Positions 48,201 to 57,407 of a DNA stretch of 64,000 nt are shown piece after piece. The notes below the pieces were generated by a model. The model was not told where the DNA came from and made no database searches. It saw nothing but the letters and a program-made list of their open reading frames with translations. Made by a program: the position numbers and the translations under genes. The stretch comes from Cryptosporidium bovis (lineage: Eukaryota; Apicomplexa; Conoidasida; Eucoccidiorida; Cryptosporidiidae): assembly GCA_009768925.2 (NCBI GenBank), contig VHIT02000018.1, positions 248,001-312,000 of the forward strand, read 5' to 3'. Position 1 is the stretch's first letter; each line of letters opens with the position of its first letter.

Positions 48201-50018
48201 TATACTGGAATTGGAAGATGAACAGGTACAACGACAGGAATCCCTAATATACTTTTTATTCCTAGATACAACCTTCTCGACTTGAGGGGCTAAGTTGTTG
48301 ACTAGCAAGCTTGGGTTCAAAATGGCATCTGAGTCTTTTTTTCTCACTCTCTTCCAACAAAAAAGATTTGAGTCCTGAGATATCCAAGCAATAATGGCGT
48401 GTGATCTTTTCTTAGAATGAAATTTTCTGAAAACAGATCCTTTTTGAAGAAGAGACACATTAACAGCAGGCACTTCCTTAGACCTTAAAACCTTGGGATC
48501 TCTTGAAAGTCTTCCGTATACCTGTTCATATGGCGAGAGAAAAGGTTTAAGCTCATTTTCAAGTACTCTATCAAACATAAGTTCGAGTTGTTCAGTACTA
48601 AATGGTATTCCTGAAAGAATACACATTGACGTAAATTCACTTTTACTCATTTTGTTTCTTACATGAGGATTATGTAAAGATGTATTTAACATTACAAGAG
48701 CGTAAAAAAGAGTATGTATGTGGTCCGATGTACATTTCGAGAACAATTTGTTACTATCTGATTCCTGATTGTCTTTAACATAGCTTACAGAAAATCTTTC
48801 TAATATTCTATAAACCATTTGTGATTCGCCTGGAAGAAAGAATCTCGAAAGAAAATATCGAAGTGCAATATCTGGCTCAAGAGAATTTGTGTTGAAAAGA
48901 CGTACATAATTATTTAGTATGCTTATAGAGAAATTTGAATGGCCACCAAGTAATTCACCAACTTTTTTTTTATCCAAAAAGTCTGTGTGTAGTAAGAAAT
49001 TTGCAATGTATAACGGATCATTCTCTATTAATTTATGTTCTATCATATATAATATTCCCTCTTCTGGAGAATTATTAAAAAGCAAAACCCCCTGTTCTAA
49101 TTGTTCCATTAAATGTATTTCTTCCTTTAATATATCCAGGTGAAATTGACCTTGAGAAACAAATAATCTAGATAAAGATATTCTAGCTGCATCGTCCATT
49201 TCCTTTTCTTTTGTTTTAATTTTATCTCTATTTCCTCCGCTAAAGGATGAAACAGATGAGTTAGAAGATAAAACATTTATATTTGTGGGATTATCTCTTA
49301 AATTTAAAGAATTATAAGATTCATCGTACGGGGAACTTATATTGTGGCAATTTTGATCAAAGTGAACACTTCTCGTTGCTCTTATGTTGTTACTCCCAGA
49401 TGTTGTGCTCATAGCCGAATTGCATGAGTCTGTAACATTGTGAAAATTATTTGAATTCAAATCTTTACTTATTTCTTTAGATAAGGCAGAGTTATTTTGT
49501 GAATTTGGGGAAGATGTGGCTGTGCAGTATGAAGATGAATAAATGTTCCTTACTACACCGTTACAATTCAGTCTATTCCCAGATTCATCATTGTGAAAAC
49601 TGCCACCAACAACGTTTCTTCTCGAAGCCATTAAAAATTGTCTTATTTTCCCTACAGAAATTGACGGAATTAGTCTACCTGCTACACCAATATTAGATCC
49701 AGAATTAGTTGTTTCAGACCAACATGGATTAATTCTTGGCCAATCATCTTGAGATATTATTTTCAATGGGAATCCAATACGACTACTGTTTGGAGTATTA
49801 TTTTGGCTAGACGTTGCAGTTGCACTAGTTAAACTTGAGTCCAAAACCAGCGATGGCGAAATATTTTTATTTAAAATAGAATTTCCACCAAAATCAGTAG
49901 AATCCACATAACTCAGGTTAGATTCACTTTTATTGCATTCTCTCTCCGACAGAATTGATTTTCTAGATTGTATTTTCCTGCTCACCACATACTTTTTTCT
50001 TATTTCTATATCACCCAT
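45246..50018 (-). CDS. Sec7-PH-TBC protein, ArfGEF fused to TBC domain
   Basis: 1590 residues. A Ser/Asn-rich N-terminus (1-265) is followed by a Sec7 domain (about 285-495) with NNSPEEGI, VGELLGG and FFLPGESQMVYRILERFS, the last carrying the Glu finger that activates Arf GTPases. A PH-like fold is split by a large Ser/Asn insert (strands near 515-545, SCILLEDIVDLNVG and RCFSLFTKKGERIDLCSL, closing helix IWVRFFHQII near 810). A C-terminal TBC domain (about 1070-1565) starts IPYSYRGILWNIAIG. The TBC catalytic motif IxxDxxR reads FHKDVSN and YxQG reads YVEG, so both the Arg and Gln fingers are missing and Rab-GAP activity is doubtful. An acidic insert of about 180 residues interrupts the TBC domain. 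It would act at Golgi or endosomal membranes. Sec7-TBC fusions are reported in alveolates. Confidence 0.9.
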   Translation of the reverse strand: MGDIEIRKKYVVSRKIQSRKSILSERECNKSESNLSYVDSTDFGGNSILNKNISPSLVLDSSLTSATATSSQNNTPNSSRIGFPLKIISQDDWPRINPCWSETTNSGSNIGVAGRLIPSISVGKIRQFLMASRRNVVGGSFHNDESGNRLNCNGVVRNIYSSSYCTATSSPNSQNNSALSKEISKDLNSNNFHNVTDSCNSAMSTTSGSNNIRATRSVHFDQNCHNISSPYDESYNSLNLRDNPTNINVLSSNSSVSSFSGGNRDKIKTKEKEMDDAARISLSRLFVSQGQFHLDILKEEIHLMEQLEQGVLLFNNSPEEGILYMIEHKLIENDPLYIANFLLHTDFLDKKKVGELLGGHSNFSISILNNYVRLFNTNSLEPDIALRYFLSRFFLPGESQMVYRILERFSVSYVKDNQESDSNKLFSKCTSDHIHTLFYALVMLNTSLHNPHVRNKMSKSEFTSMCILSGIPFSTEQLELMFDRVLENELKPFLSPYEQVYGRLSRDPKVLRSKEVPAVNVSLLQKGSVFRKFHSKKRSHAIIAWISQDSNLFCWKRVRKKDSDAILNPSLLVNNLAPQVEKVVSRNKKYIRDSCRCTCSSSNSSIGANSYSESKTCILTNHTKLSKKLRGAFGLETFDLSCILLEDIVDLNVGITRNESSLFSSANKKAFGITSTNISGRFGSGVRNYNNGSNRNDTTGISGVGTTASSRNNGDGARINVGPNKNNSGIFSSLNKRKAKRRSNFVSITSSRGNKSHYSSIPSSSYHTGGTRSKSLRAQESELESRCFSLFTKKGERIDLCSLDSTHPSILIWVRFFHQIILKNQEKKEEKNDSSKRHTKSTGVVIHDNYFDQDKGIESDLLKIWYHGIFLQWENHWSLNSHIISLPNSRLSKRMSSMGFGGGTGAILGNNIYNNASENVYFNCQSGNIYIYSPKNSHRNDYYGKLSFFGRGNATFEGNDCLYNAQNQYDNTLTEKVLDIKSNSSSVSNTTWIRNNGICKDDKEIRKKLIVLGLGEGNCKPKRKCFKALSHFRNGIVSQFYKKQNIFSKLTNYQAPISHPILHLWSNNIPYSYRGILWNIAIGNQLQINHNTFVDLLKMRKKFLNPKKDTFSPGLRHSNNSPQKYYDSNIHQYGFPSNNDMSEPYSYYYMHAAAPVVGEGGPIREAFMVHLRRFHKDVSNVFPEFHSYFIGAGAVLGCKIWDRSRGFYSVDLMIERDNKREDEERNAREYEVEKTEKDSEIFANINARKSDIECLEKYREEKTENLSTSGERNTTGELVCDEYSDKKDSFCENRSVNESSTGSACFSSKQSPSSSPTLVSPISGEMNADGYNQKQNKKSLKISSNDNYCYYNYYNRCTNLKEVELESEVDSVFLFMNDNQETHKIFESTKILVECFILYRPDIGYVEGMSHIAIILLLFNIDLLEAFITFTNLLHSCYFLDLFLLNHRNVKMRLDFFDSLLKELIPSLHNHFDLLSITSDTYLMTWFTSLFSICLPIQIIPRVWDSIFLFGEPYAFQVAAAILKYHEHKLIMTSFEGCISILHTVPSIFDFRRFNSSLEQFNGIISNRFGQWLAAQRLSEQKADLFEELL

Positions 50019-50531
50019 TTCTTACATTCATTTATAAAGTATAATGTACAAATTTGCTATACTATGTTTGGTTATACGTGAACTGTATAGTTAACCTGCT
50101 TTTACTAGCGACTACAAAACACATCTCATTTGGTAAGTTCACAGAAATCCAAGGAGCGATAAGTATACGAAAACTGTTTCACCTCAACGTTTTTTTGTTC
50201 TGGAATTTATGCCTGAATCCCAACCAAACACAACTTGTGAATACTTTTTTTTAAAAAAGAAAAATTCAATTCTTATTTTCCCTCTATCTTCCACCTATAT
50301 AGAAACAACATAAAATAAGCAAAATTCCATTTACCTCGACTGCATTCAAAACAAATAAAAGGTAACCGACAGAAATAAAAAAGCTGACTGCTTATCCCAA
50401 CTCGTTATATTAAATGATCTTTATTTGCAATGTTATTATTAAAAGATTTGTATTTATTACCAGCAACAGATACCTATATTTCTCAACCTACCCTTTTTAA
50501 CTTTATATTTTTAAATTATTTTAAACAAAAC

Positions 50532-50547
50532 GTGGCGCTCGCGCCAC
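50532..50547. promoter_or_regulatory. GTGGCGC/GCGCCAC inverted repeat
   Basis: Perfect 7-base arms around TC, a GC-rich island in AT-rich DNA about 515 bp upstream of the Sec7-TBC ATG. It contains E2F-like GGCGC cores on both strands. Confidence 0.5.
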
Positions 50548-50986
50548 ACTTAAATTGCTCAACTTTATTACATGCACAAAGTGCCGAAGTGCTGGAGGCG
50601 GTAAGGTAGAAATATTCGTATTGCAGTGATATGCAACTGGAAGAAGAAAAGTCATTTTCTAATCAAACTTAAAAAGGAAAGAGAGTAACTTGAATAATAT
50701 CCACATTAGAAAGCAAAGACTTGTGACGCACCTTTTTTACGTCTGACTCGTTTTTTTGGCAATTAAAGTTGCACTTTTGCTCCGCACGATTACATTTCAT
50801 ATTCAAAGAGAAATATAGTATTCTAAGAAAAAGAACAATTTTTCTCCAAAAGAATTAAAGGTCTCTGAATTAAAAGTAACTGTGGCAACGCTGCGATTGT
50901 ATGAGCAAGTGTGTGAAAAAAAGCTGTTGCACATTATTCATTGTCAGTTGCCTTTTTTTGTGGGTTTAATAAAAACATGAGCAAGG

Positions 50987-51003
50987 GCGCGCATTACATG
51001 CAA
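50987..51003 (+). promoter_or_regulatory. GCGCGC + CATGCAA composite
   Basis: GCGCGC, four bases, then CATGCAA. It is the second of three such modules in the window, 240 bp downstream of the RAD9 stop and 970 bp upstream of the Sec7-TBC start. Confidence 0.4.
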
Positions 51004-51243
51004 CATTTAATAAAGATGGGTGGTGCTTGAAAGTTGATTTAGTTAAAGGAATAATGTGTAAATTAGATAAATAAATAATAAAAATGAAATAGAGCATGTT
51101 AATTGAAAAGTGAAGTTGATATGAAGGAGTATCTTCTTTTTTTATTGTTGGCTTGGTGGAAAAGAAAAATACAAATAAAAATATATAAAGTTAATTGCAT
51201 TTTTCGCAACAAAATTACGAATATGTGAGATCAAATGGAAAGA

Positions 51244-52680
51244 TTACCAAAATAACGTTGAAATCCAATCGTCACTGTTATTCTTTTCTTTATCGCATGG
51301 TGGGATTATTTTTGTAATATTAGCGCTATTAACTTGAGAAATACTATATTCATTTTCAAGACAATACTCGTTTGATACCTCAAGAATATTAAATAAATTT
51401 AATTTATTAAATGAACATGTTTTGGATTGTTCATTCTTGTTTCCATCTTCGATATTCCAAAGTTCAAACTGGGTTGAACTTATTTCAGGATTCTCGGGTT
51501 TATCGTTTGCTAAAGAATCCAGCTTGTTCGGGCCTTCATATTGAGCATCCTCATAAGGGGAATCGAAATCTAAGAAACATGGATTGACGTTCTGATCAAT
51601 AATAACAGATGTTGTCATTAAGAAAACAGCAGAAAATCCAGAAAATGTTTGGGTTTTTTCGATGTATTCAGAATCTTGCTTGTAGAGTTGGCTTTGAAAC
51701 AGAATATTGCTCCAATTGTATTCAAAAGGGAATGCAGTATCATCCTGCTCATTTATACACATTTGATCAATTATTGCCCTTTGACCAATTGATATTATTA
51801 GAGGTGAACCAGGGGATCTTAATGTGATGAAGACAGGCAGTTGACAATTTTCCGCTAGAGCAATGGCAACTTTAAATTCCCTCGAATTAAACGTAAAAGT
51901 GTTATTTTGAATAATATCTTTACATAAGTAAAGGGTTTCGATTTGCTCCCTTCTTATTTGTATATCTTGGTATGTTGAATTGTTTGAATTCCCCGTTCCT
52001 CCTATTTGATATCCAGCAAAATCTCCACTATTAAGCCCAATTGAATTGCCAACACCTATAGGATTAACCTTAATCGATACTATGGACTCAACAGGATCTA
52101 TTAAGAGTGTCATTAACGAATCTCTTATTTCCATATAATTAAATATGTCTTTTAAAAGACCAGATGACATTTTAATGCCATGTCTTCTATTCCATTTGAT
52201 TTTATCATGGAATAATATTCTGTCTTGTGTTCCAATTACAGGACAAATACGATGTTTTCTAATTACGCCATTCTTCCCTATAACTGTTATTTTAAGTTCA
52301 TCCTGTGTTGAAAATTTAGGGTCTTCATTACTCTCCAAATTACCTTCACCTTCGCCATCTTTAAAACCTATTTCGACAGTAAATCTTGTTGGCTTTAACC
52401 ATTGAGTGTTAATAAAACAGTTTAAAAGAGATCCTGCACTATAAAGTCTTTCAAAATGGAGTTTTCCATTATTCCTTATTGTAAATTTATCAAATAGTCT
52501 TTTTGCAAAACTAAATTGAAAACAAGATGTAACGGCTCCAGACGGGAATGAGTATATCATAAATTCATCCTCTGTTATCCTCAACAGTACATCCTGACAT
52601 TTAAAACCCCTTATTAAACAACTATAACAATTATTAAATTGCTTTAGTATATTAGTGTCACCTTCTATATAAATCCACAT
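51244..52680 (-). CDS. RAD9: RAD9-like 9-1-1 checkpoint clamp subunit
   Basis: The first in-frame ATG is 52680 (MWIYIEGDTN), giving 478 residues; the longer frame starts with TTG. The N-terminal 330 residues have the two-part sliding-clamp layout of Rad9. The most diagnostic segment is in the second half: TFTFNSREFKVAIALAENC followed by LPVFITLRSPGSPLII (about 262-297), the conserved Rad9 sheet-helix-sheet. The last about 150 residues form the acidic, Ser/Asn-rich tail expected of Rad9, which in other organisms is phosphorylated to recruit TopBP1. With Rad1 and Hus1 it would form the DNA-damage clamp in the nucleus. RAD9 faces the INCENP-like gene across a shared 1.2 kb promoter region. A divergent Hus1 or Rad1 is less likely given the tail. 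Confidence 0.75.
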   Translation of the reverse strand: MWIYIEGDTNILKQFNNCYSCLIRGFKCQDVLLRITEDEFMIYSFPSGAVTSCFQFSFAKRLFDKFTIRNNGKLHFERLYSAGSLLNCFINTQWLKPTRFTVEIGFKDGEGEGNLESNEDPKFSTQDELKITVIGKNGVIRKHRICPVIGTQDRILFHDKIKWNRRHGIKMSSGLLKDIFNYMEIRDSLMTLLIDPVESIVSIKVNPIGVGNSIGLNSGDFAGYQIGGTGNSNNSTYQDIQIRREQIETLYLCKDIIQNNTFTFNSREFKVAIALAENCQLPVFITLRSPGSPLIISIGQRAIIDQMCINEQDDTAFPFEYNWSNILFQSQLYKQDSEYIEKTQTFSGFSAVFLMTTSVIIDQNVNPCFLDFDSPYEDAQYEGPNKLDSLANDKPENPEISSTQFELWNIEDGNKNEQSKTCSFNKLNLFNILEVSNEYCLENEYSISQVNSANITKIIPPCDKEKNNSDDWISTLFW

Positions 52681-53871
52681 ATTATTGCTCAAGTTAACTC
52701 GATGTGATTTGTAAACACATGTAAGTTCAGTCTATCTAGTAGAGAAGCTAAATATAATTGCATATACTATTTTGCATTACTCAGATTTTCATTTTTGATT
52801 TAATATATAATGTCGGATTAAATACGTCCGCCCAGTTCACTTCATGAGTTACAAACTTAAATCTAATATAAATCGCTGTTTAAGTCTGAATATTGACTTT
52901 CTAATTAAGGAAAATGGACACACTGCGCTCACAATTTAAATACAAGAACAAAAAGTGTAAAACAACCACAGCTTCATCACGCTCTTGTTATAATTTATCC
53001 TTCTTATTACCGCTCCCACTCTTTGAGCGACCTGCCCCACTAATCCAAAAGAAAAAAACAATTACAAACTAATTATTCGGCAAATTGAAAACCAATGAAA
53101 ATCCTCTAATGAAAAAAACTTTTCTCAAGCCTTATACTCTAATTGTTTCCCTTCAGCCTCATTTACATACCGACCTATAACACTAGGCGCGCAATTCGGG
53201 CGGGTTTGAGGTTTTTTATTTTTTTTATGAAAATATATGTTAAGAAGTGGTATGGACTTTTTCCTTCCTTTCCTTTCACAATAAAAAATTCCATTTAACA
53301 ATATTAAATATTTACTATTATTGTTATTATTTCTTATATTAAAGTATCCCTACCTCTTTTTATCTAACTTTTTACAGAGTAAGCAAAACATACCTAATGG
53401 AGTAAACATAAGTAAACGGTGAAAGAAATACATGGGCATAATATCGCATATAGTTAATATTTTGTAGATATAAACAAACATCAAAGTATATCTTATTTAG
53501 AGTATACATATGCAAATAATTTGTGTCAGCATTTTATAAACGAATATAAAGCTATAATTAATAAAAAAGTGTGTGTGAAACACTAATCTGTAAAAGAATA
53601 TATAATAACAAGGTGCTTTAACCTGTTGTTATTATTAAATACAAGTGGATTGTTAAATTTATACTAAAATAATATTGTTATTATAGATATCTTAATAATA
53701 AAAACGGCAATAACAACTAGAGCTAGTATAGACGGACATTTAATAACAAAGAGTTTATTGGTGTATGCACTAAGGTTGGTACCATAGAGTTGAGAAAAAA
53801 CAGGAGATTATACCAATATAAGTGTTAAGTGATATAGACAATTTATTAAAGTGTTACATTATAACATAAAT
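52681..53871. promoter_or_regulatory. Divergent promoter region, RAD9 and INCENP
   Basis: 1.2 kb between two divergent cell-cycle genes. A double E2F-like block, GGCGCGC and CGGGCGGG, sits at 53186-53204, near the middle. No gene seen. Shared cell-cycle control is inferred. Confidence 0.45.
53186..53204 (+). promoter_or_regulatory. Double E2F-like block
   Basis: GGCGCGC and CGGGCGGG are separated by four bases (AATT). It is the only GC-rich sequence in this divergent promoter, 505 bp from the RAD9 start and 670 bp from the INCENP start. Confidence 0.45.
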
Positions 53872-56370
53872 ATGGCTACAGATAATACAGAAATCAAAAT
53901 TGACAAATCAATGATTAACAGTAATAATTCTAGTAAAATGAAAAATTTGGAGAATATATTAAATTTGATAGAAGATGCTAAAAAATCAAGTTTTGAGAGA
54001 TTAAATGAAACATTATCTAGAATAGAGGAAAATTATGAGAATAATTTGAACAAATATGAGGAAGGATTCATTAGTTTAGATTACAAAATGTTTGATATTG
54101 ATATACCAGAAATGGAAGTTAATCCAACAGAAAACGAAATAAGTAGGAATATTATTAATTTTTTATCTGGATTTGTAGACCTTAATAAGAGTAAAAGTAA
54201 TAAAATAAACAATTCAACTGACAGTGGTACGGAAAACAAAAACAATAATATAAAAGATATATGCTTAAGTCCGGCTCCAAAAAGAACAAGAAATGAGGAA
54301 GAGGAAAGCAGTTTCGTAGCGAGTATAATAAGACTTTGGGAAAATAAGACTCCAAAAATATCCTCAATTTGGAGAAAAAATAAAGATGAGAGATTTGGAA
54401 TTAAGAGGTTTGGAGTGAGTAAAATGGAATCTTTAAATATAGTTTCAATTGATAAAATAAAAGCGAGTGAAATGGAGACTAGTGATGAATATTTAGGCAT
54501 GTTTAAAGACAGTAACAATAAAGGTAGTAAACATAGTACTAATGTGGGTGATTTTATTTATAATGAAAAAGAAAATAGTAGCGTTGGAGACTGTATTATT
54601 GACAATAATACTAATGATGAAAGTAAAATGAAAGTGGACGAAAATTTGAATTTAACGTTAAATGAAAGTTCTATAAAGGCAACGAAAAATATGGAATTTG
54701 GTGCAGGAAATGAATATAAGGAAAAGAATTCAGTCTCAATAGGTTTATCTCCAATCCAAAGTCCACCTTTATTGGCACTAACCCCCTCAACTCCTGTGCC
54801 TATTATTCAGAATACGAAAATGGGTCATACAAATGTGGAAATGACTTGTTCAATAGAAACAGTCAAAACAGTAGAAAACAATCCAACTCCAATATGCTCG
54901 TCTGTGAACTTGATGGGAGACTGTGAAATTAAAGCATCTGAAAGTAAGAGAAAAACTTGTGATGACAATAGTAATGACGAAAGCAGTAATAGCGGTGATA
55001 ATACAAATAATGGTGAAATTGATAACAATGATAATGACATTAACAATAATAACGATAATAATGATCAAGATGGTGATAATGATGACGAACATGGATCAAA
55101 AAGAAACTTCGTTTCAATAGAAGATTCGCCTCCTCCACCTAAACCAATAAGAAGGCTGACTGGTGATAAGGAAAAGGAAATTAAGCATAATAATACAATT
55201 AAAGAGGATAAAACATATGAATGTGAACAAACACCGGTATTGAAAGGGGGGAATTTAGAAGGTACTCCAAAAGAAATGAACATAAGTAATAAGGTTGACT
55301 CTAGAATAGAAGAGGATGGTGAAAATGATGGAAAAACAGACTTCGCGAGACCAGAAAGATTAAGTTATATTAAAAGAAGTGGTCTTAGGTCAATATTAAA
55401 TCATTCAGCAAATAGAGTATTTAAGGAAAATCACATAGGTTCTGGACCAGGTTCCGCTTCGGGATCAAGATCTTTTCATCTAGTTAAAACTCCAACTGGA
55501 AAATATGGTTTTTACAAGTGCGAAGTTGAAGGAAAAGACAAACAACAAAAACTTGGCATTGGTGAGAGCCCATGCAGAAGGTATCATAAGAGACTTAAAT
55601 TACTCCCACCTATTAATCCCGAGGAATGTTATGAATTAACAGATAGTGAAGATGATATGAACAATCAAATAGGCGTTAACGGTGAATCAAAAGTCAATAG
55701 AACACAAAAAAGAATACCTTTATGGGCAAGAAGCATGAATTGGATTCCAAAAATGAAAGAACAGAGGAATGTCGATCCATTTAGTATTTTTGGGGACTCG
55801 TGCATGTTTATGGACTTGGAAGATGTTTTTCAAAGACCGCTATATATTTCAACGGTTGCCAGAGACAATAGAATAAAATCTTGGCAAAATGATAGAGTCG
55901 CTTCTTTAAATTGGAGTGAAGATTCTTTAACTTCAGATGAATTAAAACAATATAAACAAAGAATGAATTATTATATAGATAAATCTAGTGAGGTGTATGT
56001 AACTGAACCATGTTTTACTCCTTCACCTAATCCAATGGTTAACGGAGCTTGGAACCATATCAATAAGCAAAGAATCAACAGTGGCGGTACGACCGTTATT
56101 AGAAAAGCACTTAACTTGTCAGTTCACAGGCTTAATGGTAACAATTCGCAAAAACTAGTACTCCAAAACAATTGCTGTTCTGATGACAATTCTGAAAATA
56201 ATAACTCTAATATTCACCAAAATAACGACTTCCATATTACAAATAGCAAGCATAACTTTAAAATTAACGGTATTTCAGATTCTAATTTCCCCCAAAATGC
56301 AAATCTCAACAACAACATTAGCCCCAACGCGAATGACTCTTTAAATAATATCGCACCTTTCTTGCAATAA
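53872..56370 (+). CDS. INCENP-like chromosomal passenger protein
   Basis: The first in-frame ATG is 53872 (MATDNTEIK), giving 832 residues; the longer frame began with GTG. Residues 614-653 match the INCENP IN-box that binds and activates Aurora kinase: RIPLWARSMNW, then KEQRNVDPFSIFG, then FMDLEDVF (Trp618, Asp/Pro, IFG and LED-F conserved). The N-terminus (about 1-70) is helical, as expected for a survivin/borealin-type contact. The long middle is disordered and has an Asn/Asp run (about 370-405), a PKRTRN nuclear signal and an SPPPPKP segment. The IN-box is followed by about 180 more residues, whereas in most INCENPs it is near the C-terminus. The similarity is by motif only but the order is convincing. 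It acts at centromeres and the spindle midzone. Confidence 0.75.
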   Translation: MATDNTEIKIDKSMINSNNSSKMKNLENILNLIEDAKKSSFERLNETLSRIEENYENNLNKYEEGFISLDYKMFDIDIPEMEVNPTENEISRNIINFLSGFVDLNKSKSNKINNSTDSGTENKNNNIKDICLSPAPKRTRNEEEESSFVASIIRLWENKTPKISSIWRKNKDERFGIKRFGVSKMESLNIVSIDKIKASEMETSDEYLGMFKDSNNKGSKHSTNVGDFIYNEKENSSVGDCIIDNNTNDESKMKVDENLNLTLNESSIKATKNMEFGAGNEYKEKNSVSIGLSPIQSPPLLALTPSTPVPIIQNTKMGHTNVEMTCSIETVKTVENNPTPICSSVNLMGDCEIKASESKRKTCDDNSNDESSNSGDNTNNGEIDNNDNDINNNNDNNDQDGDNDDEHGSKRNFVSIEDSPPPPKPIRRLTGDKEKEIKHNNTIKEDKTYECEQTPVLKGGNLEGTPKEMNISNKVDSRIEEDGENDGKTDFARPERLSYIKRSGLRSILNHSANRVFKENHIGSGPGSASGSRSFHLVKTPTGKYGFYKCEVEGKDKQQKLGIGESPCRRYHKRLKLLPPINPEECYELTDSEDDMNNQIGVNGESKVNRTQKRIPLWARSMNWIPKMKEQRNVDPFSIFGDSCMFMDLEDVFQRPLYISTVARDNRIKSWQNDRVASLNWSEDSLTSDELKQYKQRMNYYIDKSSEVYVTEPCFTPSPNPMVNGAWNHINKQRINSGGTTVIRKALNLSVHRLNGNNSQKLVLQNNCCSDDNSENNNSNIHQNNDFHITNSKHNFKINGISDSNFPQNANLNNNISPNANDSLNNIAPFLQ

Positions 56371-56389
56371 CGCTTTTTATGGCACTAGT

Positions 56390-56408
56390 GCGCGCGCCAT
56401 GCATGCAA
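56390..56408 (+). promoter_or_regulatory. GCGCGCGC + TGCATGCAA composite
   Basis: The third copy of the module, 20 bases after the INCENP stop codon and 1 kb upstream of the SEL1-like gene. GCGCGCGC and GCATGCAA are three bases apart. Confidence 0.4.
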
Positions 56409-56672
56409 ATAGTAACTACCTATTCAAATAAATGGACTAATTAATGCAACACAATAAAGTGTTACTTAGTTTAAAGTATGTGGGTGTATTATCTTATTGC
56501 TGTTTTTGTATTTTGTCCATATTAACTATCTAATTTTGATTCGGTTTAATCAACTAATTAAACTTCCTGAAGGAATTGACTTTGTTTTTGCCACTGTTTT
56601 ATTACTATTGTTTTTATTTTGTTTCAGGAAATCCGATTAATCTGTATTTTTGGTGTGTGGTGATTTATCATT

Positions 56673-56762
56673 GGGACCGAAAAAGTTGTTAATGGTCCTG
56701 AGACAAGCTATTCTCGGCGCTGTGACCACCGTTTGCACCACTTTTATCTATTTTGGTCGCAG
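56673..56762. ncRNA. Candidate two-hairpin structured RNA
   Basis: GGGACC (56673-56678) pairs with GGTCCT (56694-56699), six positions with one wobble. CTGTGACC (56720-56727) pairs with GGTCGCAG (56755-56762), eight positions with one wobble. Between them is AGACAA, which fits the ANANNA H-box of H/ACA RNAs, but no clear ACA follows the second hairpin. The block is a GC-rich island in AT-rich DNA. An H/ACA-like RNA is only a suggestion; strand and ends are unknown. Confidence 0.35.
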
Positions 56763-57407
56763 TAATTTTCACTTATCACCTTAATAAAACCTCTATACCT
56801 TTTTCCACTTTTTTTTATTTCAAGCCATATAACTTATTGCCTACACACAAATAATGACAAGTGCGAGTGCCCGCCAGAGTCTCAATAAGGGGATATAAGG
56901 AGTAACCTAAAAATACGAATCAATAAGGCTCATATAAAAAAAAGTAAATGAAGCAAAGTCGAGAGTAAAAGAGGGGTGTAAAAAAGCAAAGGCGTTCTGA
57001 AATTGTAGAGTAAAACCGAGGCATCTAAGGAAAAGGGAAGGAACGAAGGCAGTGGCTACAAAAATCGTAATTTAGTTTTAAGTTTTAAAAGGAAGAAGTA
57101 AATGCAATCAATAGGGCGTGATTTTATATATAAAAATAGTTTAGGTGGATTTGAATAATATTTATTGACTTTCTGGGACTTTTATGGGCCAGAATAAGTC
57201 TGAAATTAATGGACTAGATTTACTTTTTTGTAATGTATGAATCTAGAGTAAATATATGATATCAAGGTGTATTAATAGAGATTAAGTGTTGCAAAGTGCA
57301 TCAATACATTTTCACACCACAATAGTTTAAGTATAATTCTGAATGGAAAAACTTTGTAGAAAAGAGTGGACCAATTAGATTTGAAGTAACGTATTAGGAT
57401 TTAAATA

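Larger units (their letters stand above)
50019..51243. other. Intergenic with GC palindrome and GCGCGC/CATGCAA module
   Basis: 1.2 kb with no gene seen. It precedes the Sec7-TBC gene (minus) and follows the RAD9 stop. Two regulatory candidates are listed separately. Confidence 0.5.
56371..57407. other. Intergenic, INCENP to SEL1-like gene
   Basis: 1 kb, no gene seen. It contains the third GCGCGC/GCATGCAA module just after the INCENP stop and a structured GC-rich island near 56673-56762. The last 400 bases are purine-rich and AT-rich. Confidence 0.45.
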
